A DNA stretch of 64,000 nt from Desulfarculaceae bacterium (GTDB taxonomy: Bacteria > Desulfobacterota > Desulfarculia > Desulfarculales > Desulfarculaceae), in NCBI GenBank assembly GCA_020444545.1, contig JAHLKT010000003.1, forward strand, positions 310,001-374,000, written 5' to 3'. Shown in pieces: positions 17,898-25,485 of this stretch. The first letter of the stretch is position 1. Every line of letters begins with the position of its first letter. The translations under genes and the position numbers were made by a program. The notes below the pieces were generated by a model. It did no database searches. It saw only the letters and a program-made list of their open reading frames with translations, and was not told the DNA's origin.

Positions 17898-18734
17898 CTA
17901 AATCTCCAGGCTCATTCCCGCCGAGAGGTGGCCGAAGCGCTCCTCGCCCAGCTCGGCCAGCATGCGCGCGCACATGCCCAGGCCGGTGCAGTGACCCGCG
18001 ATGACCCTTAGCTGGGGCCGCGCGGCCAGCTCGGCCAGGGCGGCGGCCTGCTGCTCGGCCGGGGCGGGGCCCAGGTGGGTGCCGCCGATCAACAGCGACA
18101 CCGGGCGTCCCGAGGCCTCCCCGGCGGCCAGGAGCACGTTGATGGCCCCGGCGTGGGCGCAGCCGGTCAGGCACACCGGCCCGTTGGGGGCCTCGATGAG
18201 CATGGCCAGGTCGTCGGGCAGGGGGTCGGGCACCACCTCGCCGCCCTGCTTGGTCACCAGGTTGGCCATGGGCCCCTCGAAGCCGGTCTGGCGGGCGATG
18301 GGCGCCAGGAGCATCACTCCCGGCCAGGGCTCCATGGGCCCGTCCACGAAATGAAAGCGCGCGCCCAAGGCCTCGTACCCGGCCTGGGGCAGGGGCGGCC
18401 CGATCTCGCGCAGGGTGTCCCCGGGCAAATGCTGGGACATGTGACAGCCGAAGACGTTTTGGTGGCACCACACCCCGATGGGCTCGCTGCGCTCCCGCAG
18501 CAGGGCTTCCAGGCCGCCGGCGTGGTCATAGTGGCCGTGGCTGATCACCACCCCGTCCAACTCGCCGGGGTCCAGGCCCAGCACCTTCAGGTTGTTGATC
18601 AGGGCCTGGCCCATGCCCGTGTCGTAGAGGATGTTGCGGCCCTGATGCTCCACCCACATGCTCAGGCCGTGCTCGCCCAGCAGGGGAGAGGCGAAGCCCA
18701 CCGAGTTTTCCACCACCACGGTCAATCGGCTCAT
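17898..18734 (-). CDS. MBL-fold metallohydrolase
   Basis: A 278-aa metallo-beta-lactamase-fold protein. The zinc motif is SHGHYDHAGG with H66, H68, D70 and H71, preceded by the conserved LYDTGMG. Downstream HQNVFG, LTGCAHAGAINVL and IGGTHLGPA supply the remaining ligands. The pattern matches the group annotated as dihydropterin-ribofuranosyl-aminobenzene-phosphate synthase-like hydrolases, though the substrate is unproven. It is the last gene of a three-gene minus-strand operon: TrmO, the Cys protein (ATGA-type overlap at 18731-18734), then this gene. Confidence 0.88.
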   Translation of the reverse strand: MSRLTVVVENSVGFASPLLGEHGLSMWVEHQGRNILYDTGMGQALINNLKVLGLDPGELDGVVISHGHYDHAGGLEALLRERSEPIGVWCHQNVFGCHMSQHLPGDTLREIGPPLPQAGYEALGARFHFVDGPMEPWPGVMLLAPIARQTGFEGPMANLVTKQGGEVVPDPLPDDLAMLIEAPNGPVCLTGCAHAGAINVLLAAGEASGRPVSLLIGGTHLGPAPAEQQAAALAELAARPQLRVIAGHCTGLGMCARMLAELGEERFGHLSAGMSLEI

Positions 18735-19009
18735 GAATCGTCCTCCGGGGCGGGCTTTTGGCTTTTTTCCAAAACCTCCATCACCCGGTCCAGACGGCTA
18801 GGCGGCTGGGCCAGGAAACGGGCCTGCTCTTCGGGGGTGTAGTTGGCGTCGATGAAAGCGGCCACGTCGAAATGAGGCGAAAAACAGGTGAGCACCCTAT
18901 GGCAGGGCAGGCCCTCCTGGGACTGGCGGCAATAGCCGAAGTTGATGGTCTGGCCCAGCATGGGGCACCAGAAGTGCTCCACCGCGTCGAAATCGTTGAT
19001 CGGGCTCAT
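18731..19009 (-). CDS. Small Cys-containing hypothetical protein
   Basis: A 92-aa soluble protein with CPMLGQTINFGYCRQSQ and EGLPCHRVLTC near the N-terminus (four cysteines that could bind metal), then an amphipathic C-terminal helix (YTPEEQARFLAQPP). The start codon at 19007-19009 overlaps the TrmO stop (TGATG), and its own stop overlaps the hydrolase start. All three genes are therefore translationally coupled. I recognise no family. Confidence 0.75.
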   Translation of the reverse strand: MSPINDFDAVEHFWCPMLGQTINFGYCRQSQEGLPCHRVLTCFSPHFDVAAFIDANYTPEEQARFLAQPPSRLDRVMEVLEKSQKPAPEDDS

Positions 19010-19434
19010 CACTCCCCCTTCCGGGGTTGGTCCACCCCCTCCACCCAGGGCTTGATGTCCACCACCGGGGTGCCGTCGAGCATCTCCAGGCCGCGCACGC
19101 TCAGGCGCGGGCCGTCCACGGCCACCAGCTTCACCAGGGTCAGGGACAGGGGATTGGGGCGGTGGGGGCTGCGGGTGTTGAACATCCCGGTCTTGGGGCG
19201 GGAGTGGTCGCCCCGGGGATGCACCATCACCTTGGGCTCCCCGGAGCGGTCGAATAGGCAGATCACCCACAGCCAGCGTCCCGGGGTCAGCCCGGTGAGG
19301 CCCTGGAGCCACTGGGGCTCCAGCTCGATCACCGCGTCCATCCCGGCCTCGGGGCCCTGCTTGGGCGCTTGGTCCAGATTCTTGAGGCGGCTCTTAACCA
19401 CCCCGATAGGGCGGTATGACACGGCCTCGCTCAT
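19009..19434 (-). CDS. trmO: TrmO-type tRNA methyltransferase (TsaA/YaeB family)
   Basis: A 141-aa SAM-dependent methyltransferase of the TsaA fold, which N6-methylates threonylcarbamoyladenosine at position 37 of some Thr tRNAs in E. coli. Signature segments are YRPIGVVKS, HPRGDHSRPKTGMFNTRSPHRPNP, LSLTLVKL and LDGTPVVDIKPW. The length matches the short single-domain form; E. coli TrmO has a C-terminal extension that is absent here. It is the first gene of the hydrolase operon. Confidence 0.88.
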   Translation of the reverse strand: MSEAVSYRPIGVVKSRLKNLDQAPKQGPEAGMDAVIELEPQWLQGLTGLTPGRWLWVICLFDRSGEPKVMVHPRGDHSRPKTGMFNTRSPHRPNPLSLTLVKLVAVDGPRLSVRGLEMLDGTPVVDIKPWVEGVDQPRKGE

Positions 19435-19441
19435 CCCGGCC

Positions 19442-21415
19442 CTACTTGGCTCCGGCCGCTTCCGGGCTGCCCATGGGCACCCAGATGATGGCGGAGCGGG
19501 CGTCGCAGCCGGGGATGGGGCTCTCGGTCTTGCCCTGCACCGGCACCAGAATTTCGGCCGAGGCCCTCAGATCGCCCAGGAAGCCCTGCACCATCTGGCG
19601 GCGCTCCTGGGACAAGAGTATCTCGCTGAATTGGGCCCGCTTGTCCTTGATGGTCTGCGGGTCGGCCGGCTTGCGCCCGGAGAGCACCGCCGCGGCGAAC
19701 CCGCCGTTGACCCCCGCCGGAGCGCTGAGCACCGGCTTGTTCTCGGGCCGCAGGAACAGCTCGTGCACCAGGGCGCCCGAGCCGCTCAGGTCGGTGATCT
19801 GAGCGCCGCGCTTGAGCCAGCCGGTCTCCTTGGCGCCGGGGATGCGGGCCAGCTCCTTGGCCGGCTCCTTTACGCCCGCCAGGTCTTTCAGCATCTTGGC
19901 GGCCTCGGCCTTGGCCTTGGCCTCGGCCATCTCGCCCTGCACCACGGCCCGCACGTCCTCTTCCACGTCCTTGAAGGGTTTGGGATGGGCGGGGATGCGC
20001 TCTTTGATCACGGCCAGGATCGAGCCGTTGTCATAAGGCAGCGCGGGCACCGGCTGGCCGGCCTGCAAATCCTGGGCGGCCGCGAAGAAGTCCTTGAGCC
20101 CCGGCAGGCCCTCCACCTTGGCCCCCTGGGCCACTTTGGGAGAGCTCTGAACGCTGCTGTTGTTTTCCTTGGCCAGCTTGGCCAGGCTGTCGCCCATGGC
20201 CAGGCGGTCAAAGGCGCGCTCGGCCGCGGCCTGGGCCATCTCCTTGGCCTGGCGCTCCACCAGGCGCTTCTTGATCTCGCCCTTCACCTCGGCCAGGGGG
20301 GTCACCGTGGCCTGGTCGTGGGAGGTCACCTTTAGCACGTGCCAGCCGAACTTGGTGCGCACCAGAGCCACATCGCCGGGCTTGAGGCCGAAAGCCACCT
20401 TCTCGAACTCGGGCACCATGGCCCCGCGCTTGAACTTGCCCAGGCTGCCGCCTTGGGGGGCGCTGGGCCCCTGGGAGTACTTCTTGGCCAGGGCCGCGAA
20501 GTCGGCGCCCTTTTTCTTGGCCAGGGCCAGAATCTTCTCGGCCTCGGCCTTGGCCGTGGCCACCTCGGCCGGGGAGGGGTTCTCGGGCAGCTTGATCAGG
20601 ATATGGCTGGCCCCCACCTCTTCGGGTTTGGCGTAGCGGTCGCGCTCCATGTCGTAAGTATCGGACACGTCGCGGTCGGTCACCTGCACCTGGTCGCGCT
20701 GGGCGGCCATCGGGAACGCCAGGTAGTCGAAGACCACCTTGGCGGGCACCATATAATTGGCGATGTTCTTCTTATAATAGTCTTGGAGCTGTTGGTCGTC
20801 GGCCTTGACCTCTTTCAGGTAGTTCTCGGGCTTGTACACCAGGTACACGCCCTTGACCTGGGCCAGCTGGCTGGCCAAGACCTCGTCCACCTGCAAGGGC
20901 GTCACCTGGCCGGTGCCCGCCACCAGGGCGGCCAGCTTGGCCATGCGCAGCTCCTGGCGAATCCCGGCCTCGTAGTCCTCGGGGGTCAGGCGGTTGCGCT
21001 CCAGCAGGCGGCGGTAATAGCGCTCGTCGAAGCGGCCGTTGACCTGGAACATGGGCGTGGCCGAGATGCGCAGGGCAATCTCCTGGTTACTCACCTGCAC
21101 GGCCATCTGGTTGGCCGCCTGGTTCAGGAGCACCTGGTCCACGATGGTGTTGAGCGCCTGCTGCCTGAGGTTGAGCAGGGGGGCTATCTGGTCGAACTGC
21201 GCCCCGAAACGCTGCTTGGACTGCTCCACCAGCCCGGCGTAGATCTCCTGCACCCGGCCTTCGGCGATGGACTCGCCGTTGATCTTCACCGCCAGGCGGG
21301 GCGGCTCGCTGCCGTAGTTGTAGGCACCCCAGCTCAGGGCAAAGGCCAGGGCGATGGCCCCCAGCAGTATCTTGATCATCCAGTTGCCGGCGTGCTTGCG
21401 CATTATTTGCAGCAT
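19442..21415 (-). CDS. ppiD: PpiD-like periplasmic folding chaperone / peptidyl-prolyl isomerase
   Basis: A 657-aa inner-membrane-anchored chaperone. A single helix (about residues 13-33, WMIKILLGAIALAFALSWGAY) is followed by a SurA-like N-terminal domain (about 40-180). A parvulin domain (about 265-365) contains GASHILIK, FAALAKKYSQGPSAPQGGSLGKFKRGAMVPEFEKVAF and FGWHVLKV. The helical C-terminal region is also typical of PpiD. It helps newly translocated outer-membrane and periplasmic proteins fold. The stop lies seven bases before the TrmO start, so it heads the same minus-strand gene set. Confidence 0.92.
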   Translation of the reverse strand: MLQIMRKHAGNWMIKILLGAIALAFALSWGAYNYGSEPPRLAVKINGESIAEGRVQEIYAGLVEQSKQRFGAQFDQIAPLLNLRQQALNTIVDQVLLNQAANQMAVQVSNQEIALRISATPMFQVNGRFDERYYRRLLERNRLTPEDYEAGIRQELRMAKLAALVAGTGQVTPLQVDEVLASQLAQVKGVYLVYKPENYLKEVKADDQQLQDYYKKNIANYMVPAKVVFDYLAFPMAAQRDQVQVTDRDVSDTYDMERDRYAKPEEVGASHILIKLPENPSPAEVATAKAEAEKILALAKKKGADFAALAKKYSQGPSAPQGGSLGKFKRGAMVPEFEKVAFGLKPGDVALVRTKFGWHVLKVTSHDQATVTPLAEVKGEIKKRLVERQAKEMAQAAAERAFDRLAMGDSLAKLAKENNSSVQSSPKVAQGAKVEGLPGLKDFFAAAQDLQAGQPVPALPYDNGSILAVIKERIPAHPKPFKDVEEDVRAVVQGEMAEAKAKAEAAKMLKDLAGVKEPAKELARIPGAKETGWLKRGAQITDLSGSGALVHELFLRPENKPVLSAPAGVNGGFAAAVLSGRKPADPQTIKDKRAQFSEILLSQERRQMVQGFLGDLRASAEILVPVQGKTESPIPGCDARSAIIWVPMGSPEAAGAK

Positions 21416-21590
21416 AGAGGGCGGTCTCCCCGAGGTTTTCCAATTCTGTCGGGCCGTTATCGGCAGAGAGCAAAATTATCACGCCGCAGCCCCCCAGTCA
21501 ACGCACCGAAGGGACACAGGCCCCTTGGCCTTGAGGGAAACCTAGCATATAATTGGCCATCAAAGCCTAACATTGGGAGGCTAAGGGATC

Positions 21591-22013
21591 ATGGCCCGCC
21601 GCGTCGACATCTGTGCCCAAGACTTGCCCCAGGTGGACATGTCCCTGGTGGAATCCGAAAACCTTTCCCCGCTCACCTCCGCGGTGGCCGCCCGGGTTTA
21701 TGCCATAACCAAGGGCGGAGTGGAGGTGATCCTCAAGCGGCCCTTCATCGACGGCTTCCACGTCCTCATGGACGTGCACAACACCACCCAGAAGCTGGTG
21801 CAGATATCCCTGCCCGCCGAGGGCGGCGAGGCCGAAGAAGGCCTGCGCCTGTGGGGCGACATCGTGCGCTTCAACCGCCTGGAGGGCACCTCGGGGGCCT
21901 GCTTCCTGGTGGAGCTGGCGTGGATCAAGGACAAGCCGGCCAGGGAGATCCGGGCGCGCCTGCTCAAGCGCCTAACGCGGCTGCACAAGGGCGGGGGGGA
22001 GCGCTCGGCTTGA
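21591..22013 (+). CDS. Hypothetical protein, possibly PilZ-like
   Basis: A 140-aa soluble protein (MARRVDICAQDLPQVDMSLVE...). The stretch VHNTTQKLVQISLP followed by WGDIVRFNRLEG and CFLVELAWI resembles the beta-barrel core of PilZ-type domains. The RxxxR and (D/N)xSxxG c-di-GMP motifs are missing, so binding is doubtful. GGGAGG lies about 15 bases upstream. The stop TGA overlaps the TTG start of the next gene, so the two are coupled. Confidence 0.65.
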   Translation: MARRVDICAQDLPQVDMSLVESENLSPLTSAVAARVYAITKGGVEVILKRPFIDGFHVLMDVHNTTQKLVQISLPAEGGEAEEGLRLWGDIVRFNRLEGTSGACFLVELAWIKDKPAREIRARLLKRLTRLHKGGGERSA

Positions 22014-22948
22014 GGCTTTTGCGCCTCGCGGCCCTGCTGCTTTTGCTTGTGGCCCTGGCGGCCCCGGCCGTTCTGGCCGCTCCGCCCGCCGCGGCCCCAC
22101 AGGCAGCCCCCACCGAGCAGAAGTTCTTTTTCCGCGTGTTGGACAGCCGCGACCATCCCCTGCCCTCGGCCACCCTCACCCTGGAGCCGTTGGCCGGGCA
22201 CCCGGTCACCCCGTCGCCCTACAAAGCCGACGAGGACGGCGTCATCCACATCTCCTGGGCCCCTTCGGCCAAAAGCGAAAAGACCCCGGGCGGCGACGAA
22301 ACCACCCGCTTTCAAAGCGCCTTGCGCTACCGGGTCAGCGCCCCGGGCCACCTGAGCGGCGAGGGCGCGGTGAGCGTGGAGGACAAGAGCCGGACCATGG
22401 CCGACGAGCGCCTGGCCAAGCTCAACCGCATGGCCCAGTTCGCGCCCCACGGCGAGACGGTGGTGCTGCCCAAGGCCTCCGAGCTCTTCGCCTTCAAGGT
22501 GCCCGAGCCGCCGGAGAAAGACCCCCTGGCCAGGGCCTGCCTGGATTTCCGGGCCAAGTACGCAGTGGTGGCCCAGCGCCTGGGGGCCTCCTTTGCCTGG
22601 CCCGCCTTTGGCAAACAGGGTTCTCGCCTGGAGATCAATTTCGACTGGACCGGCGCGCCCTGGGGCAACCAGGCCCCCGCCCCCCTGGCGGCCAAGGTGG
22701 CCATGTTCAGCGGCCTACCCCTGATGATCGCGGCGGGGCGCGACCTGGGCGAGTTGCCGGGCATCGAGAGCCTCAGCCTGGTGTTCCACAGCAAAATAGC
22801 CCCGGCGGGCGACGAGCACGCCATGCCCCAGGAGGCCCGGATAATCCTTAGCGCGCCGCTGAGCGAGGTGCGCCGCCTGGCCCGGGGCGAGATCAAGGCC
22901 GGAGCCTTCCTGGGCGGGCACCCGCCCCGCCTGGAGCGCGCCCGCTGA
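22010..22948 (+). CDS. Exported hypothetical protein (TTG start)
   Basis: A 312-aa protein with a clear signal peptide (LRLLRLAALLLLLVALAAPAVLA, cleaved near residue 24) and a Pro/Ala linker. A Cna-B or transthyretin-like beta domain follows (FFFRVLDSRDHPLPSATLTLEPLAG...DGVIHISW), then a C-terminal region without a recognised fold. The reading frame stays open far upstream through antisense sequence, so the start must be chosen. The TTG at 22010 overlaps the previous stop (TTGA), has a G-rich Shine-Dalgarno (GGGGGGGAG) and puts the signal peptide at the N-terminus. Likely periplasmic; function unknown. Confidence 0.75.
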   Translation: MRLLRLAALLLLLVALAAPAVLAAPPAAAPQAAPTEQKFFFRVLDSRDHPLPSATLTLEPLAGHPVTPSPYKADEDGVIHISWAPSAKSEKTPGGDETTRFQSALRYRVSAPGHLSGEGAVSVEDKSRTMADERLAKLNRMAQFAPHGETVVLPKASELFAFKVPEPPEKDPLARACLDFRAKYAVVAQRLGASFAWPAFGKQGSRLEINFDWTGAPWGNQAPAPLAAKVAMFSGLPLMIAAGRDLGELPGIESLSLVFHSKIAPAGDEHAMPQEARIILSAPLSEVRRLARGEIKAGAFLGGHPPRLERAR

Positions 22949-22972
22949 TCCGCCTGCCTTAGAGGTGCCGCC

Positions 22973-23242
22973 ATGAAAAACGATCCCCTGCAAAAAGCCC
23001 ATCTGCTCTACGAGGTGGAGGGCGAGCGCATTGAAAGCCTATTGGCCAAAGACCAGGTGTATCGCGGAATTTTGGAGCGCCTGGAGCAGGCCGAGCGCCG
23101 CCTGGCCGGCAACGACCAAAAGGCGGCCGAGGCCATGGCCGAGGCGCGCAACCTGCTCCTGGAGATGACCCGGGAGGCCAGCTTCAAGCTGGGTTACGTG
23201 CTGGCCAAGGACTATCCTCTGGACGAGGTCTTCACCCTCTAG
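22973..23242 (+). CDS. Small helical hypothetical protein
   Basis: An 89-aa, highly charged, mostly alpha-helical protein. GERIESLLAKDQVYRGILERLEQAERRLAGNDQKAAEAMAEARNLLLEM is a probable coiled coil at residues 17-65, followed by a conserved-looking LAKDYPLDEVFTL tail. AGAGGTG lies upstream of the ATG. It follows the exported protein by 24 bases and is probably in its operon. No family recognised. Confidence 0.65.
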   Translation: MKNDPLQKAHLLYEVEGERIESLLAKDQVYRGILERLEQAERRLAGNDQKAAEAMAEARNLLLEMTREASFKLGYVLAKDYPLDEVFTL

Positions 23243-23321
23243 GCCTCGCGCCATCGCCCGGGCGGGGGATGCCGCTCCCCGGCGCGGGAGGCACAATGGC
23301 CCGCACACGGAGGAGGCTCGC

Positions 23322-23810
23322 ATGGATTACGTTCTCACCCCCATGAACGACGAGCACCGCGACGCGGTTATGGCCATCTTGGACCATCACATCGCCACCG
23401 GCTTCGCGGCCTATCCCAGCCACTCGCTGCCCCCGGATTTCTGGGCCTTCATGCGCCGCATGGCCGCGGGCTATCCCGCCTACGTGGTCGAGGCCGGGGG
23501 CGAGGTGGTGGGCTACGGCATGCTCCGGCCCCTCATGCCGCCGGACACCCTGAGGCGCACCGCCGAGATCGGCTACTTCATCCTGCCCCAACACTGCGGC
23601 CAGGGCCTGGGCGCGCGGCTGCTGGAACAGCTCTCGGCCGACGCCAAGACCATGGGCGTGGACAACATCATGGCCAACGTCTCCTCGCTCAACGAGGGCA
23701 GCCAGCGCTTCCACCTGGCCCACGGCTTCGTGGAGGCGGGGCGCTTCCAGCGGGTGGGGCGCAAATGGGACCAGGACTTCGATATAGTGTGGTTTCAAAA
23801 ATTCATCTGA
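23322..23810 (+). CDS. GNAT-family N-acetyltransferase (phosphinothricin-acetyltransferase-like)
   Basis: A 162-aa acetyltransferase. The acetyl-CoA loop is QHCGQGLGARLL (Q/R-x-x-G-x-G/A), preceded by beta-4 EIGYFILP and followed by NVSSLNEGSQRFHLAHGFVEAGRF. This last segment is characteristic of the Pat/MnaT group that acetylates small amines or methionine derivatives. The start MDYVLTPMNDEHRDAVMAILDHHI is typical. GGAGG lies six bases before the ATG. The acceptor is unknown. Confidence 0.85.
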   Translation: MDYVLTPMNDEHRDAVMAILDHHIATGFAAYPSHSLPPDFWAFMRRMAAGYPAYVVEAGGEVVGYGMLRPLMPPDTLRRTAEIGYFILPQHCGQGLGARLLEQLSADAKTMGVDNIMANVSSLNEGSQRFHLAHGFVEAGRFQRVGRKWDQDFDIVWFQKFI

Positions 23811-23840
23811 GCAATTGCGCATTTTCAACAGGAGCAAGAC

Positions 23841-24701
23841 ATGGAGCTTAAGCACACCACCCACGAGCTCAAGGACGGGGTCAGCCTGATCACCCTCAAC
23901 CGGCCCGAGCGGCTCAACGCCTGGACCCCCATCATGCGCGACGAGCTGATCCACCTATTCGGCCAGGCAGACCAGGACGACCGGGTGCGCGTGGTGGTGG
24001 TCACCGGCGCGGGGCGCGCCTTTTGCGCGGGCATGGACCTGGAGGCCGGGGGAAAGACCTTTGACTACAAGGCCCGCGAGGACAGCCAGGACGATCCGGC
24101 CCTGCACCGCGACGGCGGGGGCAAGGTGGCCCTGGCCGCCTTCACCTGCCGCAAGCCGGTCATCGCGGCCATGAACGGCCCGGCCGTGGGCGTGGGCATC
24201 ACCATGACCCTGGCCATGGACATGCGCATCGCGGCCGAGGACGCCAAGATGGGCCTGGTCTTCACCCGGCGCGGCCTGGTGCCCGAGGCCTGCTCCTCCT
24301 GGTTCCTGGCCCGCCTGGTGGGCCCGGCCAAGGCCCTGGAGCTGAGCATGACCGGCCGGGTGTTCCCGGCAAAGGACATGGCCGGCACCGGCCTGTTCAA
24401 CCACGTGCTGCCCGCGGACCAGGTGCTCCCCAAGGCCATGGAGATCGCCCGCGAGATCGCGGACAACACCTCGGCCACCTCGGTGTCGCTGACCAAGGCC
24501 CTGGTCTGGCACGGCCTCAACGAGCCCGACCCCCAGGCGGTGCACCTGATCGACTCGCGGGTGTTCCACTGGGCCGGACGACAGGCCGATGCCAAGGAGG
24601 GCGTGATGGCCTTCTTGGAAAAGCGGCCGCCCCGCTTCACCCTCAGCCCCACCAAGGATATGCCCGAGGTCTACCCCTGGTGGCGCGAGACCAAAGTTTA
24701 G
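23841..24701 (+). CDS. Enoyl-CoA hydratase/isomerase family protein
   Basis: A 286-aa crotonase-fold enzyme acting on acyl-CoA thioesters. The N-terminal strand ITLNRPERLNAW, the first oxyanion segment AGRAFCAGMDL and the second, PVIAAMNGPAVGVGITMTLAMDMRIAAEDAKMGLVFTRRGLVPE, are all canonical. The glutamate of LVPEACSS is the usual position of a catalytic acid, so hydratase or isomerase activity is plausible. AGGAGCAAG precedes the ATG. The gene ends at a strong intrinsic terminator and is probably the last of the 23322-24701 pair. Confidence 0.9.
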   Translation: MELKHTTHELKDGVSLITLNRPERLNAWTPIMRDELIHLFGQADQDDRVRVVVVTGAGRAFCAGMDLEAGGKTFDYKAREDSQDDPALHRDGGGKVALAAFTCRKPVIAAMNGPAVGVGITMTLAMDMRIAAEDAKMGLVFTRRGLVPEACSSWFLARLVGPAKALELSMTGRVFPAKDMAGTGLFNHVLPADQVLPKAMEIAREIADNTSATSVSLTKALVWHGLNEPDPQAVHLIDSRVFHWAGRQADAKEGVMAFLEKRPPRFTLSPTKDMPEVYPWWRETKV

Positions 24702-24729
24702 GGCGTCGGATTCGGCAAGAAACGTGTAG

Positions 24730-24756
24730 GGGCGGGGTTTATCCCCGCCCTTTTTT
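24730..24756 (+). terminator. Rho-independent terminator after the enoyl-CoA hydratase gene
   Basis: GGGCGGGG (24730-24737), loop TTTAT, CCCCGCCC (24743-24750), then six T residues, 28 bases after the stop codon. The sequence is also of the kind found as an interspersed palindrome in related genomes. Confidence 0.8.
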
Positions 24757-25427
24757 CGCCCCGCGAAACCGGGAAGCCCCCCCCCTACATTTCCTCTTAA
24801 AAACAACCTATTGTCATTGCGAGGAGCGGCCTTGCCGCGACGCGGCAATCTCTGCCCGGAGCAGATGCCCCCGGATCAGAACCACGCTCCCTATCCTGCC
24901 CCAGCCCATCGCCCCACAAACTATTTAGAAACAGACAGCCATCGCCAGGAGCGGCGGCCGTGAAGGGAAAGAAAGAAGCGGGAGAGGGAAAAGAAAAAGA
25001 AAAGGCGTTTTTTTGTCGGGATCACTCGGGGCCGGCATAAAGGGCCGGTGCAACCGAGGCAGGCCCGTTGGCGGGGAGGGGTCTCTGAACCAGGGACGCG
25101 GAGGGAAGCTGGTAAAAATTTGGAGGGGGTGGTTGGAGAAGCTCCAAGGCGGTGCGGGGAGATGCCGGCCCCTTGGCGACCCCGACGGTGGGGGGAGTGG
25201 GGTGAAAGAAGATAGTGCAGGGCAGGGTTTATCTTCACCCTCTTCTTCCTCTGCTGGCCCCGACAGCTCGTCTGTCGGGGTTGCCGAGGCTCGGCGAGGC
25301 AACAAGAAATGCCCCGAGATTTCTTGCCGCTCGGCTAACGCCTCGCGGCCCAGATAGCAGAGCTAACGGGGCCAACAGGGCAAAGGTTTACCTTCACCCA
25401 ACAACCTCTTTTCATCCTCGCGCCAAC
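24757..25427. repeat. Gene-free repeat-rich gap
   Basis: No supported gene is visible in 24757-25427 on either strand. The stretch holds a GTCATTGCGAGGAGCGGCC-type palindromic repeat at 24813-24870, a related CATCGCCAGGAGCGGCGGCC copy from 24943, a 44-base purine tract at 24962-25005, and one copy of the two-hairpin element at 25251-25310. A short motif TTTA(T/C)CTTCACCC occurs at about 25228 and again at about 25386. The layout resembles a landing zone of extragenic palindromes. Confidence 0.7.
25251..25310. repeat. Two-hairpin element, copy 1
   Basis: 60 bases. Hairpin 1 is CCCCGACAG/CTGTCGGGG with loop CTCGT; hairpin 2 is bounded by TTGCC and GGCAA; the tail is CAAGAAAT. The copy at 37383-37442 has the same length, identical ends and a C-G to T-A exchange inside hairpin 1. 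Two shorter relatives lie at 36968 and 37222. Confidence 0.75.
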
Positions 25428-25461
25428 AAAAAAGCGCCCCGCCTGAAACCAGGCGGGGCGC
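25428..25461 (-). terminator. Rho-independent terminator of paaK
   Basis: Read on the minus strand, a 12-bp stem (25434-25445 with 25450-25461, GCGCCCCGCCTG type) with a 4-base loop is followed by six T residues (A 25428-25433). It lies 25 bases after the paaK stop. Confidence 0.88.
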
Positions 25462-25485
25462 TCTAAGTTCTTATCTACTTGGCGC

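Noticed and set aside
18731-19312. Longer version of the small Cys protein starting at 19312
   Set aside because: The extra N-terminal part is antisense-like sequence overlapping trmO. The ATG at 19009 overlaps the trmO stop and fits a coupled operon.
23322-23810. Phosphinothricin resistance gene
   Set aside because: The Pat/MnaT-like motif is shared by many housekeeping acetyltransferases, so no resistance claim is made.
24757-25485. Possible genes or a CRISPR array in the repeat-rich gap
   Set aside because: No frame has a ribosome site with gene-like composition, and the repeats are unequal, palindromic and not evenly spaced, so it is not a CRISPR array.
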